From Amphibalanus amphitrite (Eukaryota; Arthropoda; Thecostraca; Balanomorpha; Balanidae): DNA of 64,000 nucleotides. The first letter of the stretch is position 1; every line of letters starts with the position of its first letter. The stretch covers positions 127,487 through 191,486 of the forward strand of contig NW_024882784.1 of the NCBI RefSeq assembly GCF_019059575.1, in the 5' to 3' direction. Positions 21,918 to 33,410 of the stretch are shown here, piece after piece. The translations under genes and the position numbers were made by a program. The notes below the pieces were generated by a model. It worked only from the letters and a program-made list of their open reading frames with translations, was not told the origin of the DNA and did no database searches.

Positions 21918-24674
21918 CCTACACATACACATCTCGTTGACAGTGTCCACATCGTCTTCATCAGCGTTAAGATCAGCCTCCACGATAGTCTGCACCACCT
22001 GGCACAGATAGCTCTGCGCTCGTTCACGCAGAGGTGGCTTCTTCTTCTTGGGCTCGCTGGCCGATTTCTTCCCGGCCTTTCCGTACTTCTCGTCCAGCTG
22101 ACGCCGTAAATCCCGAGCTCGGGACCGGACTTCCTTGTCGGGCTCGTGGCAACATGAGCAAGAAGACCGATGAAACACCGGTGGCGAACCTCTTCACGCT
22201 CCTTTTTTCGACGATTTCGGTTCTCCCTCTAGAAGGTTCTCGATGGTAAGCAGCAGGTCGTTGCCCACCTTGTCTGACGAAGGCTTCTCGTCTTCGTCAG
22301 GGTCTTTGTGCTCCTCAGCTTGGTCGGATAGTTTGGAACTGGGACTGACTGAGATAGCTCGGACAGTTTGAGGGCGAGGACCACCGATCGTAGGAAGTGC
22401 GACACCACGCTCTCTCACCACGCTCCTTTTGATCCGCGCTGGTTGCCGCTCTGGCGTCCGCGGCCTCGGTCTTTTTCGTCATCAGTGGGGACGTCACTTG
22501 TGTCGTTTTTCGTCCCTTTTTCTCCTCGGACGGGTCGATGGTGAATCACTTCCGCTGCTCCGACTATCGTCTTCAGAGGAACTGTCGCTCTTGCGCCTTC
22601 TGTTTCTATTTCCTTTACGCTCAGCGTCCTTTTCACGCTTCTTTGTTTCGCGCTGTTTGTCACTTTTACGTCCGTTGGCACGGTCTTTACCTTGAGCTGT
22701 GGAGGCGTCACTTTTGCGTTTTTCGTCCTTTCTTTCGCTTCGACGAGTTCGCGAGGCGTGGCCCCCGCTGGTACGACTACCGTCTTCAGAGAAACTTCCA
22801 CTTTTCCGCCTTCTGTCTTTGCTTCGTTTGCGTCCAGCCTGTGGAGAAGTGTCACCTTTCCTTTCCGCAGAGCCTCCATTGAGCTCCCTACCGCCCTTTT
22901 CACTTTTTCCTCGGACTTCCGATCTCCCATCATCACGAGGACCGTCTCCCTCCAAACTGGCGTTGAACCGTTCCTCTTTGTCTTTTCCTTGGCGTCTTTC
23001 CCGTTCTTCTTTGTCTTTTTCTTGGCGTCTTTTCTCCTTCTCTTCCTCTGCTTCCGCCTCCATCCTTTCCGCATTCTCCTGCATCTTCTCCAGCTCTTCA
23101 GGTCCGAGGCGGTAAATGCAGTTGATCTTAATCTCTTTTGACGTTCCTGACTTAGAGTCTTTCGTGGATCCTTTCGATGTCTTTCCTGACTTCGAGTCTT
23201 TCGCGCATTCTTTCGCGGTTACTGTCATAATGCCATAGGCATCGACGTCGAAGACGATCTTGAGCGTCATCTCGCCGCGTTTTACGGGTTTGATGCCATC
23301 CAGCAGAAACTCGCCTAGGAGATGATTGCTGCGAGCGTTAGGATGGTCTCCCGCGTAGATGTAAACTTTTGCGGTGGTTTGATCGTCTTCTCCCAAGACG
23401 AAATCGTGCGCAACTCTGATGGGCACCTCACTGTTGCGTTTGATGAGTATCTGGAGGTGGTTCTCATCCTCTTGTACCCCTAGTGAGTATGGGATCACGT
23501 CAATCTGGCGATCCACACCGGAAACATCCTGTCCGGAGAGAATAGCCGCCTGGACTGTGGCGCCGAACGCCACTGCATTGATGCGAAGATTTAGCTTCTT
23601 GCCGTCAAAGAAATCTTTAAGAAGCTTGCGGACCTTCGGAATACGCGTCGAGCCACCGGCGAGGATAACTTCGTCGATGTCAGTTCTCTTCAGATTTGCA
23701 TCATCCAGAGCGCGCTGAACCGTATCCAGTGTTTTTCGGTAAAGATCTTCACAGAGTTCGTCAAAACAGGCCCGAGAAACCTTCCCTGCAAAATCGATCC
23801 GCTCAAACAGGGAGTTAAGTTTGATGTGAGCCCCCAAAGAGTTCGACAGAGTCTTCTTCGCCTCTTCACACGCCAACTTGAGTCTCTTCGTCGACATGGG
23901 GCTGTTGCGGGGATCTATCTTGTGCTGACTCTTAAACTCATTTGCGAAATAATTGACGAGTCGGTAATCGAAGTCATCGCCTCCAAAATGTGTATCGCCC
24001 GCCGTGGAAATCACTTGGAAGCCTTGATCTGTATACGCGAGAACGGAGACATCGAACGTGCCACCTCCCAAGTCGAAGATGAGTACCTTCTGCCCTTTCT
24101 TTAGCTTCCTGTCCAGGCCGTTTGCCAGCACGGCAGCAGTGGGCTCGTCAATGATGTCCATGACGTCCAGGCCGGCCATTTTTCCAGCTTTCTCGGTGGC
24201 CTGGCGCTGGGCATCAGTGAAGTGAGCCGGCACCGTCATGACAGCTTTGGTGACCGTTTTCTTGAGGTAGGCCTCGGCCGTCGACTTCATTTTAGTGAGC
24301 ATCATGGAGCTCATCTCCTCGAAGGTGAACAGCTTCGTCATTTCCATGTACTGCACCTCGACCTTCGGAATTCCTCGGTCTTTAAGCACTTTAAACGGCC
24401 ATCGCTTCATGTCCCTTCGCAGTTCCTCGTCGTCAAAGTCACGACCGATCATGCGCTTAGCATCGAAGACTGTGTTCTCCGGGTCTCTAGGCCACTGATT
24501 CTTGGCGACCTCTCCAGCAAGCCACTTCATTTCGTTGAACGTCACATAGCTGGGCGTCGTGCGGTTGAAGTGATCGTTAGGAATGATCTCCACCTTACCG
24601 TTCTGGAAAACTCCTACACATGAATATGCAGTGCCCAGGTCAATACCAATCACCGGTGCTTCTGAATCAGGCAT
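21918..24674 (-). pseudogene. Hsp70-type gene, degraded copy with intact ATPase core
   Basis: From the ATG at 24674 a 726-residue frame runs to 22494. Its nucleotide-binding domain keeps IGIDLGTAYSCVG (the second Thr of the usual GTT is Ala), FDAKRMIGR, the phosphate-2 loop [11 protein letters not shown] and GGSTRIPKV. Compared with the intact copy, two residues are missing before VAFGA. The substrate-binding sandwich and first lid helix follow, then two charged repeat units. Homology then changes frame near 22500 and returns near 22420. It stops at 22194 after an extra A in a run of A's, and continues to about 21918 before ending in the middle of the lid. The last lid helices and the C-terminal motif are gone. 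A shortened product from the 726-codon frame cannot be excluded. Confidence 0.88.
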
Positions 24675-25115
24675 GATGTTGCTGTTTTACACAATGCAGG
24701 CGTCAGGCGGAAGATGACGGTGATGCCTCTGAGACGTAGATGAAGAATAGTGAAACACTCGCACTAAAAACGATACATGTCGCGTCGTGGTGGCTGTTTG
24801 GCGCCACGACGAACGCTCGGGTCTTTGCTGAGGCTCAGCTACTCCAAAAGCTGATCGCACAGCTGTTCTTGATACTGCCGAGGATACTGCCGACCACAGT
24901 CAGGTCCGACTGTCAGCGTGGAGTGGTTACCCCACCCTGTGCAAACTTGACAGGCCTGCAGATAACCCTCGGCCTATCGAATGTACAAATAGTCTCGCTG
25001 ATTGCGATAGTCCAATCCACTCGGGCAGTGGGCACTCGCCTTGGCGCCACCACTTGTTTCAAACTTCACGATGCTTGATGTACACCGTTTACTCCTCCGT
25101 TACTCCTCCGTGATT
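24675..25115 (-). promoter_or_regulatory. Leader and promoter of the broken Hsp70 copy, inverted duplicate of 28545-28983
   Basis: The reverse complement aligns with the leader of the intact gene, including GTAAACGGTG(T/A)ACATC and the GGCGCCACCAC/GTGGTGGCG region. The TATA-like box of the intact copy is TTTAAAA here (about 25095), which suggests a weakened promoter. The plus-strand frame 24740-25078 is antisense to this leader and is not treated as a gene. Confidence 0.75.
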
Positions 25116-27238
25116 TTAAAGCGACTCTGATCACTAAAGCACCGCTAGTACCCGTCAGTCTGCACCGTTGTGATGAGTATTTTTCACAACTTAGAGCTTG
25201 GTCTTGCTGTTTGTTTAGTCCGTTGCCTCGCGTCGGTCGTCCTGATCAGCGGCCGGTGCAGAATGGCACACTCTGCATTGGTAATCGCAAGGCGCAGTCA
25301 CCCGCGGTACGGCGGCCGCTCTGAGTCACAACTCTCACCACCAGGGCTCATCAGCTACTGCGCGTCTCCGGCCGCCGCGCCGGCGCCAGCCCCGGCACGG
25401 GCGATACCAGCGGGCGCCGCGCCGGCCGGCAGTCGCACGGGTGATCCCAGCGACGGCTAGAAGGGGGCGGCGCGGTACACCACACTGTTCACAATTGTTC
25501 TTGTCTTGCTCAGAAACTTCCCAACTCACCCGACTGGATGTTCCTTTCTCCTTCCCCGAGTTTCTCACCTTCGGCCACTTGGATTTGGAAAATGGAAGCC
25601 TTCTAAAGCAGCTTTTTCGGCGTGTCTCGGTGTTCGGCAGATTTTTTACTTCTCTCGGCTTGTGCTGCCATTTCCTATTGTTCCGTTATGAGAATGGATA
25701 GCTTAGAAGAGGTGTCCAGTCACTCGTAGCTCTTTGTGATTCTTCTCAAGCTTTCGAATCAACCGTTCGGAACCCTTGATGATATTCCACTACTGGCGGC
25801 ACTCCTGCTGTTTCCTCACTTCTGGTGTCTCACTAACTCACTCCTGGTGTCTCACTAACTCACTCCTGCTGTCTCACTAACTCACATCGTCCACCGCTTG
25901 CCACAGGCTTCACTGCCCCACTGCCTAACCACAGGCACCATGCAGCTCGCCCCCGACGCTGCAGTAGTCCCTGATAGCACCATGTAGGTATGTGTTGATA
26001 AGATATCTTGATATGATGTGCTGTTTTAACATGACCGACTACTCGTCATAGAAAATTGTATTCTGTATTCTGTATTTTGTATTTCTCATCGCCGTCTACA
26101 GGTGATGAGAAATACAGAGAAATAGGTAGAATTGGACAGATTTGACCTTGCTCAGCCTCCCTGTGACGTCACAAGTCAAAATTGAGGTCTTCGATAATTC
26201 AGCTTGTACACATTGATGAGGTCTTTTGAATGCCGTTTGGATTTTTGTGGACCCGACTTTTGGTTCCCATTATGTTTTGAACCCGTTCCGCGGACCGGCG
26301 CGGCGGCTTGTGGGCTGTGCCAAGGTGACTATAAATAGTTTCGATAAGGTAACATAACAAGAGCGCTAGAATTGACTACCAGAATTGGATCCGAAGGTCA
26401 AATGGGTCACGTGACTGTCAAGTTCAGATGAACAACACAGAGTTTTGGGAGGGGCAAACCATAACAATTTAGTGGTTCTTTCCACGCACCGTACCTGAGC
26501 GTGATGTTAAAATTATGCCGTTTGGGAGGGGCAATTGCCGTATTTGCCCTCCCCTGGATCCGCCACTGCAGGCACGAACCGAACAGTTGTGTCGGCAGCA
26601 GTGACAGAGGATGCAACAGTTCCGGAGATACGACGGGGGCCCTTTGCCCCCCCCCCCCAGCCTGGACCTGGAACCGGTCAGACCTCAACAGGTCACGGGT
26701 TGTAAACAATCAATCACATTTGCAAGCCAAGATAGTCATGCTGACCATGGGGTACACGAGGCTTTGCACTCAATACCCCACGTTTCAAAAAAAAAATGTC
26801 GCAGCTCCCATGTCCAACACTGAATGCCAGGGAGCCTCCGGCTGGCAGATGAAACGTCCAGGGATGACCTCATACAGGCTACATCTCCCAGTATAATTTT
26901 CATAAGGGTCATGACTATCCATAGGTTAAGGTAGGCATCTATTCTATACTATTCTATAGGCCTATCAGATAATTTTTATTACGATATTTTTCTTTTAGCA
27001 GAAGGCATCATTGGAAACTTAGTTTAGATACACACGCATTTCATAAAAAAGCAGCTCAGCAGCGTTGTCATAAGGATTATCCAAAATCACTAAATTTAAC
27101 CCTTGTATCGATCTGCCTATTTTCCTACAAAATAAACGCACCAAAAATAGGCAAGTGGTAATACGAAACACGAGCAGCTAGAATGACATGGATACCTTGC
27201 TAAACCTGTACCTCCCCGCTCCCGAGGTTTGGAGAAGC

Positions 27239-27365
27239 GGTGGGTTCCCCCCAACATATCCCCACTCCAGATTCCTCAACATTTCCCCGCCGCTCGACAT
27301 CGGGGAAGTCCCGGCACAACACCGGACCATAGTGTCATCATACCGCCACACTGGGAGCCCAGATA
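27239..27365. repeat. Direct duplicate, copy 1 (copy 2 at 27805-27932)
   Basis: Both copies share AATCCCCACTCCAGAT-like sequence (ATATCCCC here), GGGGAAGTCCCGGCACA and ACCGGACCATAGTGTCATCA in the same order and spacing, with diverged bases between. Confidence 0.85.
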
Positions 27366-27804
27366 CAGCGGGGAAGTCTATTTTTGGCAGCCGGCTTAAG
27401 CTCACGTCTGAGACGCCGAAGCCTGCCGTGCAGGAGTCTAGAAAGGTCGGCCCTGAGACGTTATCAAGGAGGCTAGGTCTTTTTTTTTTTTTGCTTCATG
27501 TCAAATTAATGGGGGATAAGGCAAAACAAGTTTCGCCTTTCTATCCCTAAGCGTTCATGAGGCATCGCAAATATTCGCCAGGGGAGGCGAAAAACGCCCC
27601 CCCCCCCCCCCTTCTGGGCCAGCGAGGGTTAATGGTTAAGCTCAATACGTGTGCATGAAACCTGAAACCATAATAATTTTGAATGGCAGCATCTAGGGGC
27701 AAGCCGCAAGGTGCTCATGGATTTTGCAGATCGGCGTATCAGACAACAGTCGGGTCACCTCAAGCTTGCCCCCATTGGCGAAAATTCGTGGTGCCGCCAC
27801 TGCC

Positions 27805-27932
27805 CTATCCCCCCCCCCCGACGAATCCCCACTCCAGATGCCCCGACATTCCCCCGCGGCTCCAATGAGGGGAAGTCCCGGCACACCACCGGACCATAGT
27901 GTCATCATACCGCCACACTGGGACCCTGATAC
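27805..27932. repeat. Direct duplicate, copy 2
   Basis: It matches 27239-27365 in the same orientation; see that entry for the shared words. Confidence 0.85.
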
Positions 27933-28554
27933 CGCCCTGCCGCGTGACTCAGACGTCGCCGGGCCCCGACGCGAGGAAGCGGTGCTATCATGCAGGGCGC
28001 TATCAGGGGCACTGCAGTGTCCGCAGCGAGTTAGACGGATGCATTGGCAACACAGTACTGGCAGTGAAGCCTGGGTGTGAGCGTTGGATAAAGTGAGTGA
28101 GAGACCTGGATTGCTGCCAGTGGTGAAAGATCATTGAGTTTGCGAGTTTGTATAGTTATGAAAGGTTGAGAAGCGAGGTAAGAAAGGTTGAGAAGAATTA
28201 CGAAAAGCTGTAAAGAGCTAAGAGTGACTAGACAGCTCTTCTTAACCATCCTTAGAACTGAGAAATAGGAAAAGGCAACACAACCTGAGATAAGAACAAA
28301 ATCTGCCGAAAACCGAGACATGCGGAACACGAAGCTGCTTTAGAAGGGTTTATTTCTGCCAAATCCAAGTGACTGAAGGTGAGAAACTGTAAGAGCGAGA
28401 AAGAAACAATCGGTCAGGTGAGTTGAAAAGTTTCTGTGGCGAGACAAGAACCACTTTGAACACCGCGGCCCAACTCTGTGCGTGAATGGAAATACACTCA
28501 TGAAAACGGCGCTGACGGATGAGTGTTGGATGTATTTTAGCGGTCAGAGTCGTT

Positions 28555-28561
28555 TATAAAT
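28555..28561 (+). promoter_or_regulatory. TATA box candidate of the intact Hsp70 gene
   Basis: TATAAAT lies about 430 bp before the start codon, just inside the inverted homology shared with the other copy. I found no clean array of heat-shock elements upstream, so heat inducibility is not supported by the sequence. Confidence 0.5.
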
Positions 28562-28983
28562 CGCAAAAAGTAAACGGTGAACATCTAGTATCGTACAGTT
28601 TGAAACGAGTGGTGGCGCTAAGGCGAGTGCCCAGCCCGAGTGGATTGGACTATCGCAATCAGCAAGACTATTTGAACATACGATAGGCCGCTCGAGGGTT
28701 ATCTGCAAGCTAGTCAATTTTGCAGAGGGTGGGCTAACCACTGTGGACTGACACTCGCCCCCGTCGGCAGAATCTTCGCGAGGGTCAAGAAGAGCTGTGC
28801 TGCTTGCTTCTCTCGTAGCTGCAACCTCGTCATTGGTACAGACGTTCGTCGTGGCTCCCAGCAGTCTCCACACCGCTGCATTCTTCGTTCTTAGTGCAAC
28901 TGCTTCAGCATTCATCGTCTAAGTCTCAGTGGCGCCGCTGTCATCTTTCGCCTGACGCCTTCAGTGTGTAAAACAGCAACACC

Positions 28984-31900
28984 ATGCCTAAGTCAGCTGC
29001 ACTGGCGATTGGTATTGACCTGGGCACCACCTACTCATGTGTAGGGGTCTTTCAGAACGGCAAGGTGGAGATCATTGCGAACGACCAGGGCAGCCGGACG
29101 ACGCCGAGCTATGTCGCGTTCAGTGAAACCGAGTGGTTTGCTGGAGAGGTCGCCAAGAGTCAGTCACTTAGAAACCCGAAGAACACAGTCTTTGATGCTA
29201 AGCGCATGCTCGGTCGTGGCTTTCACGACGAGGAACTGCGAAGAGACATGAAGCGATGGCCGTTTAAAGTGATCGATGACCGTGGAATCCCGAAGATCGA
29301 GGTGCAGTACAAGAACAAGACGAAGTTGTTTACGCCCGTGGAGATCAGCTCCATGGTGCTCACTAAAATGAAGATGACGGCCGAGGCTTACCTTGGAAAA
29401 ACGGTCGCCAAAGCTGTCATCACGGTGCCGGCCTACTTCACGAACGCCCAGCGCCAGGCCACCAAGGACGCTGGCAAGATAGCGGGTCTGGACGTCATGC
29501 GCATCATCAACGAGCCCACTGCTGCCGTGCTGGCCTATGGTCTCGACAAGAAGCTGGACGAAGAGCAGAAGGTACTCATTTTCGACTTGGGAGGTGGCAC
29601 GTTCGATGTTTCCGTCCTCGCGTATGCAGATCAAGTCTTCCAAGTGATGGCCACAGCGGGTGATACACATCTTGGGGGCGAGGATTTCGATCATCGACTC
29701 GTCGAGCACTTCGCAAATGAGTTTAAGAGGCAACACAAGAAAGATCCCCGAACCAGCTCCCTAGCAATGAGGAGGCTAAAGGTCGCGTGTGAAGAAGCGA
29801 AGAGGACCCTGTCGAGCACCTCCGTAGCTCACGTGAATGTTGACTCACTGCTCGAGGGCATCGATTTTGCAGGAAAGGTTTCTCGAGCCCGTTTTGACGA
29901 ACTCTGTGGAGATCTTTTCCGAAAAACACTGGATACGGTTCAGAGCGCTCTGGATGATGCAAATCTGAAGAGAACTGACATCGACGAAGTTATCCTCGTC
30001 GGTGGCTCGACGCGCATTCCCAAGGTCCGCAAACTACTTCAGGATTTCTTTGACGGCAAGAAGCTGAACCTTCGCATCAATGCCGACGAGGCAGTGGCGT
30101 TCGGCGCCACGGTCCAGGCGGCCACTCTCTCCGGACAGGAGGTGCCCGGTGTGGATCTCCTGATCGATGTGATCCCCTACTCACTAGGCGTGCGGGAGGG
30201 TGAGAACAACTTCGCCAAGTTCATCGAACGCAACAGTCACGTGCCCATCAGAGTCGAGAAAGAGTTCGTCTTGGGACGAGACTACCAGACCGCGGCACAG
30301 GTTGATATCTACGAGGGTGAACATCCTAACGCGCGGAACAATCATCTACTGGGCGAGTTTCTTCTAGACGGCCTTCCGGCCATGAAACGTGGCGAAACGA
30401 AGCTCAAGATCGTCTACGACGTCGACGCTGACGGCATCATGACGGTCTCGGCAAAAGACACGATGTCAGGAAAGTCAAAAGAGATTCAGGTCAATTGCAT
30501 GAGCTACATCGGCCCGGAGGAACTGAAGAAGATGCAGGAGAATGCGGCAAGAATGGCGGCGGAAGCCAAGGCGGAGGAGGAAAGACGCCGGGTAGAGGAC
30601 GAAGAGGAACAGTTCAGCACCAGCCGGGAGGGAGACGGTCCTCGTGACGATGAAAGATCGGAAGCCCGAGGAAAAAGTGACAGGAGCAGTAGGGAGCTCG
30701 ATGGAGGCTTCATGGAAAGGAAAGGTGACACTTCTCCACAGGCTGGACGCAAACGAAGCAAAGACAGAAAGCGCAAGAGCGACAGCTCCTCTGCAGACGA
30801 CAGTGACAGCAGCGGAAGAGACGCATCACGAAACCGTCGCAGCGGAAAAAGGGGTGAAAAACGCCGAAGTGATGACTCAACACACGGAGACGAAGACGGA
30901 GGCCACGAACCTAAAAAAGACAAACGGCGAGAGACAAAGGAGCGGGAAAAGGATGCTGAGCGTAAAGGAAACAAGGACAGAAGGCGCAAGAGCGAAAGTT
31001 CCCCGGAAGGCGAAAGTGACAGCAGCGAAAGTGACGCTTCGCGAGACCGCAGAGGCGAAAAAAGGGGCGAAGAACGCAGAAGTGATGACTCCACAGACGA
31101 TGAAAAAGATCGAAGTCACGGACGTAAAAGTGACAAATGGCGAGAGACAAAGCAGCGGGAAAAGGATGCTGAGCGTAAAGGAAACAAGGGCAGAAGGCGC
31201 AAGAGCGAAAGTTTCCCGGAAGGCGAAAGTGACAGCAGCGAAAGTGACGCTCCGCAAGACCGCAGAGGCGAAAAAAGGGGCGAAGAACGCAAAAGTGATG
31301 ACTCCGCAGACGATGAAAAAGATCGAAGTCACGGACGTAAAAGTGACAAACAGCGAGTGACAAAGGAGCGAGAAAAGGACACTGAGCATAAAGGAAACAC
31401 AGATAGAAGGCGCAGAAGCGACAGTTCCTCGGAAGGCGAAAGTGACAGCAGCGAAAGTGACGCTTCGCGAGCCCGTCGCAGCGAAAAAAGGGACCAAAAG
31501 CGCAAAAGTGATGACTCCACAGACGATGAAAAAGACCGAAGCCACGGACGTAAAAGTGGCAAACAGCGAGAGACAAAGGAGCGGGAAAAAGACGCTAAGC
31601 GTAAAGGAAACAAGGACAGAAGGCGCACAAGCGAAAGTTCCTCGGATGGCGAAAGTGACAGCACCGAAAGTGACGCTTCGCGAGACCGCAGAGGCGGAAA
31701 AAGGGGCGAACAACGCACAAGTGATGACTCCACAGACGATGACAAAGACCGAAGCCACGGACGTAAAAGTGACAAACAGCGAAGGTCAAATGAGCGGGAA
31801 AAGGAAGCTGAGCGTAAAGGAAACAGAGACAGAAGGCGCAAAAGCGAAAGTTCTTCGGAAAGTGATAGTGATAGCAGCCGAAGTGACGCCTCGCGAACCC

Positions 31901-32832
31901 GTCGCAGCGAAAAGAGGGACGAAAAACGCAAAAGTGACGTCTCCACAGGCGAAGACCAGGACCGAGGCCAAGGACGCAAGAGTGACAAACAGCGCGGGAC
32001 AGAGGAACATGACGAGGGCAGGAGGCGTCGATCTCCTTCGCCACCTCACGATCGGCGGTCGCGACATTCCGACGCCAGTCCCAAACGGTCTGACCAATCT
32101 GAGGAGCACAAAGACTCTGACGAAGACGAGAAGCCTTCAACAGACAAGGTGGGCAACGACCTGCTGCTTACCATCGAGAACCTTCTAGAGGGAGAGCCGA
32201 ACTCCTCGAAGAAGGAGCGTCAGGAGGTTCGCCGCCGGTGTTTGGGTCTTCTCGCTCAAGTTGCCACAAACCCCAACAAGGAAATTCGGTCTCGAGCTCG
32301 GGATTTACGGCGTCAGCTGGACGAGAAGTACGGAAAGGCCGGGAAGAAATCGGTCAGCGAGCCCAAGGTGAAGAAGCCACCCCTGCGTGAACGAGCGCAG
32401 AGTTATCTATGCCAGGTGGTGCAGGCAGTGCTGGAGGCCGATCATAGCGCTGATGAAGACGAGGTGGACACTGTCAACGAGATGTGCATGGACATGATGA
32501 GCTGGCTGGATGATGATGATTCTATCCGGGATAAGGAGATCCTAAGGAGGATCAGAAGGCTGAAGACCAAATGTGACGACATCAGAGGCCTGTCTGTACC
32601 AATGGACGACATTGTTGATGAATCGGAAAGCGAAGACAAACGAAGCTCTGATGTTGAAGAAGATCGCGGAAAGACTTCTGGGAGGGATTCCCGAAAAGAC
32701 AAGCGTGACAAAGATACCAAAGACAAGGGAGACAAGGCTACCAAAGACAAGGGAGACAAGGCTACCAAAGACAAGGGAGACAAGAAAGAGTCTGATTATG
32801 GCGATCTTCCTCCTCTTGAAGAGGTGTTTTAG
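28984..32832 (+). CDS. Hsp70-type chaperone with repeat-split lid, 1282 residues, intronless
   Basis: Residues 1 to about 385 form a normal Hsp70 ATPase domain: [13 protein letters not shown] near residue 9, [20 protein letters not shown] near 200 and [10 protein letters not shown] near 338. Residues 390-540 form the peptide-binding sandwich and first lid helix, ending at [20 protein letters not shown]. The usual lid is then interrupted by about 500 residues. These hold six tandem 71-residue units rich in Ser-Asp/Glu and Arg-Lys (about 595-1016), then a lid-like segment (about 1055-1110). Canonical lid homology resumes at about 1134-1200 with SWLD and a CDDI helix. An 8-residue Lys/Asp repeat and the terminus PPLEEVF follow. 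A typical cytosolic Hsp70 is about 640 residues and ends EEVD. The start has a good context (CACCATG). Residues for ATP binding are present, so it is probably an active ATPase. Its client and partners are unknown; the RS-like region suggests nuclear or RNA-linked sites. A diverged copy lies head to head at 24674. Confidence 0.93.
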   Translation: MPKSAALAIGIDLGTTYSCVGVFQNGKVEIIANDQGSRTTPSYVAFSETEWFAGEVAKSQSLRNPKNTVFDAKRMLGRGFHDEELRRDMKRWPFKVIDDRGIPKIEVQYKNKTKLFTPVEISSMVLTKMKMTAEAYLGKTVAKAVITVPAYFTNAQRQATKDAGKIAGLDVMRIINEPTAAVLAYGLDKKLDEEQKVLIFDLGGGTFDVSVLAYADQVFQVMATAGDTHLGGEDFDHRLVEHFANEFKRQHKKDPRTSSLAMRRLKVACEEAKRTLSSTSVAHVNVDSLLEGIDFAGKVSRARFDELCGDLFRKTLDTVQSALDDANLKRTDIDEVILVGGSTRIPKVRKLLQDFFDGKKLNLRINADEAVAFGATVQAATLSGQEVPGVDLLIDVIPYSLGVREGENNFAKFIERNSHVPIRVEKEFVLGRDYQTAAQVDIYEGEHPNARNNHLLGEFLLDGLPAMKRGETKLKIVYDVDADGIMTVSAKDTMSGKSKEIQVNCMSYIGPEELKKMQENAARMAAEAKAEEERRRVEDEEEQFSTSREGDGPRDDERSEARGKSDRSSRELDGGFMERKGDTSPQAGRKRSKDRKRKSDSSSADDSDSSGRDASRNRRSGKRGEKRRSDDSTHGDEDGGHEPKKDKRRETKEREKDAERKGNKDRRRKSESSPEGESDSSESDASRDRRGEKRGEERRSDDSTDDEKDRSHGRKSDKWRETKQREKDAERKGNKGRRRKSESFPEGESDSSESDAPQDRRGEKRGEERKSDDSADDEKDRSHGRKSDKQRVTKEREKDTEHKGNTDRRRRSDSSSEGESDSSESDASRARRSEKRDQKRKSDDSTDDEKDRSHGRKSGKQRETKEREKDAKRKGNKDRRRTSESSSDGESDSTESDASRDRRGGKRGEQRTSDDSTDDDKDRSHGRKSDKQRRSNEREKEAERKGNRDRRRKSESSSESDSDSSRSDASRTRRSEKRDEKRKSDVSTGEDQDRGQGRKSDKQRGTEEHDEGRRRRSPSPPHDRRSRHSDASPKRSDQSEEHKDSDEDEKPSTDKVGNDLLLTIENLLEGEPNSSKKERQEVRRRCLGLLAQVATNPNKEIRSRARDLRRQLDEKYGKAGKKSVSEPKVKKPPLRERAQSYLCQVVQAVLEADHSADEDEVDTVNEMCMDMMSWLDDDDSIRDKEILRRIRRLKTKCDDIRGLSVPMDDIVDESESEDKRSSDVEEDRGKTSGRDSRKDKRDKDTKDKGDKATKDKGDKATKDKGDKKESDYGDLPPLEEVF
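30769..32030 (+). repeat. 213-bp coding tandem repeat, six units, in the Hsp70 lid insert
   Basis: A 213-bp (71-codon) unit recurs about six times; the AGAAGGCGCAAGAGCG-type word recurs near 30975, 31188, 31401, 31614 and 31824. Each unit encodes an acidic Ser patch ([14 protein letters not shown]), a basic patch ([14 protein letters not shown]), [19 protein letters not shown] and a Glu/Lys-rich spacer. The frame is maintained throughout. The degraded copy has about two units. Confidence 0.93.
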
Positions 32833-33178
32833 TGTGGTGACCAAGGCGTTTCGTTACCTGTGGCTGGTTGGAAAATCGTCAGTGCATGTTACTTGTGCAG
32901 TTTCACGCAACACAACTGACGTTGACTGACTGATGAACCTGAACGTCCCGAATGTTTGATTGTCCGGACTGCCAATTAAGAATTGAAAGTCGCGCTGGAT
33001 GACATACCTACTGTTACTGTTACTTGCGTTACACGTTATAATCGTTTGATGCTTAGTGCTTACCGGTGGATCTTGCGTTTACTTATCTTGCCGATCTTGC
33101 TTTGGGTACGTTTCATCAGGCATGTGGCGTCTAGCTCCGAAGCTTTTGTTGCTCTGTAAAGCTATCATCTATCTATGA

Positions 33179-33410
33179 CGACCATGTATTATAAACGTAG
33201 AGTGACGAGTCAGCAAAGTGATTTAGGTATTGTGATGCTATTAAACAGCAAAAGTATTCGGTTGCTAAGTGTGAAGTGACAAAAATAAATGTCGCTCATG
33301 TATGTTTAGAATGTGTTTGCGTTTAGTTATTTCGGCAGACCGACTCACGAGGTGTCATAACGTTTCAGTGCACAAAAAAACGTTAGATATCTACTATGTA
33401 GTGTCCAAGG
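33179..33410 (+). terminator. 3' flank of the intact Hsp70 gene with polyadenylation signal
   Basis: AATAAA is at 33284-33289, about 450 bp after the stop. The surrounding 230 bp are conserved in inverted orientation at 19440-19735, beside the broken copy, which supports this being part of the ancestral transcription unit. Confidence 0.6.

Larger units (their letters stand above)
25116..28540. other. Spacer between the two Hsp70 copies, no recognised gene
   Basis: The first 350 bp are GC-rich, and a 30-bp unit around CTCACTAACTCACTCCTG is repeated about three times at 25820-25885. A direct duplication of about 125 bp is present at 27239-27365 and 27805-27932. Runs of C occur near 26648, 27597 and 27808. 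No frame is convincing as coding. Confidence 0.5.

Noticed and set aside
24740..25078. Conserved antisense frames over the two Hsp70 leaders (also 28544-28915)
   Set aside because: The similarity is that of the duplicated leader DNA; the frames differ in length and have no recognised domain.
30504..32188. Long overlapping frames on both strands of the Hsp70 repeat array
   Set aside because: A 213-bp period divisible by three keeps several frames open; only the frame continuous with Hsp70 is supported.
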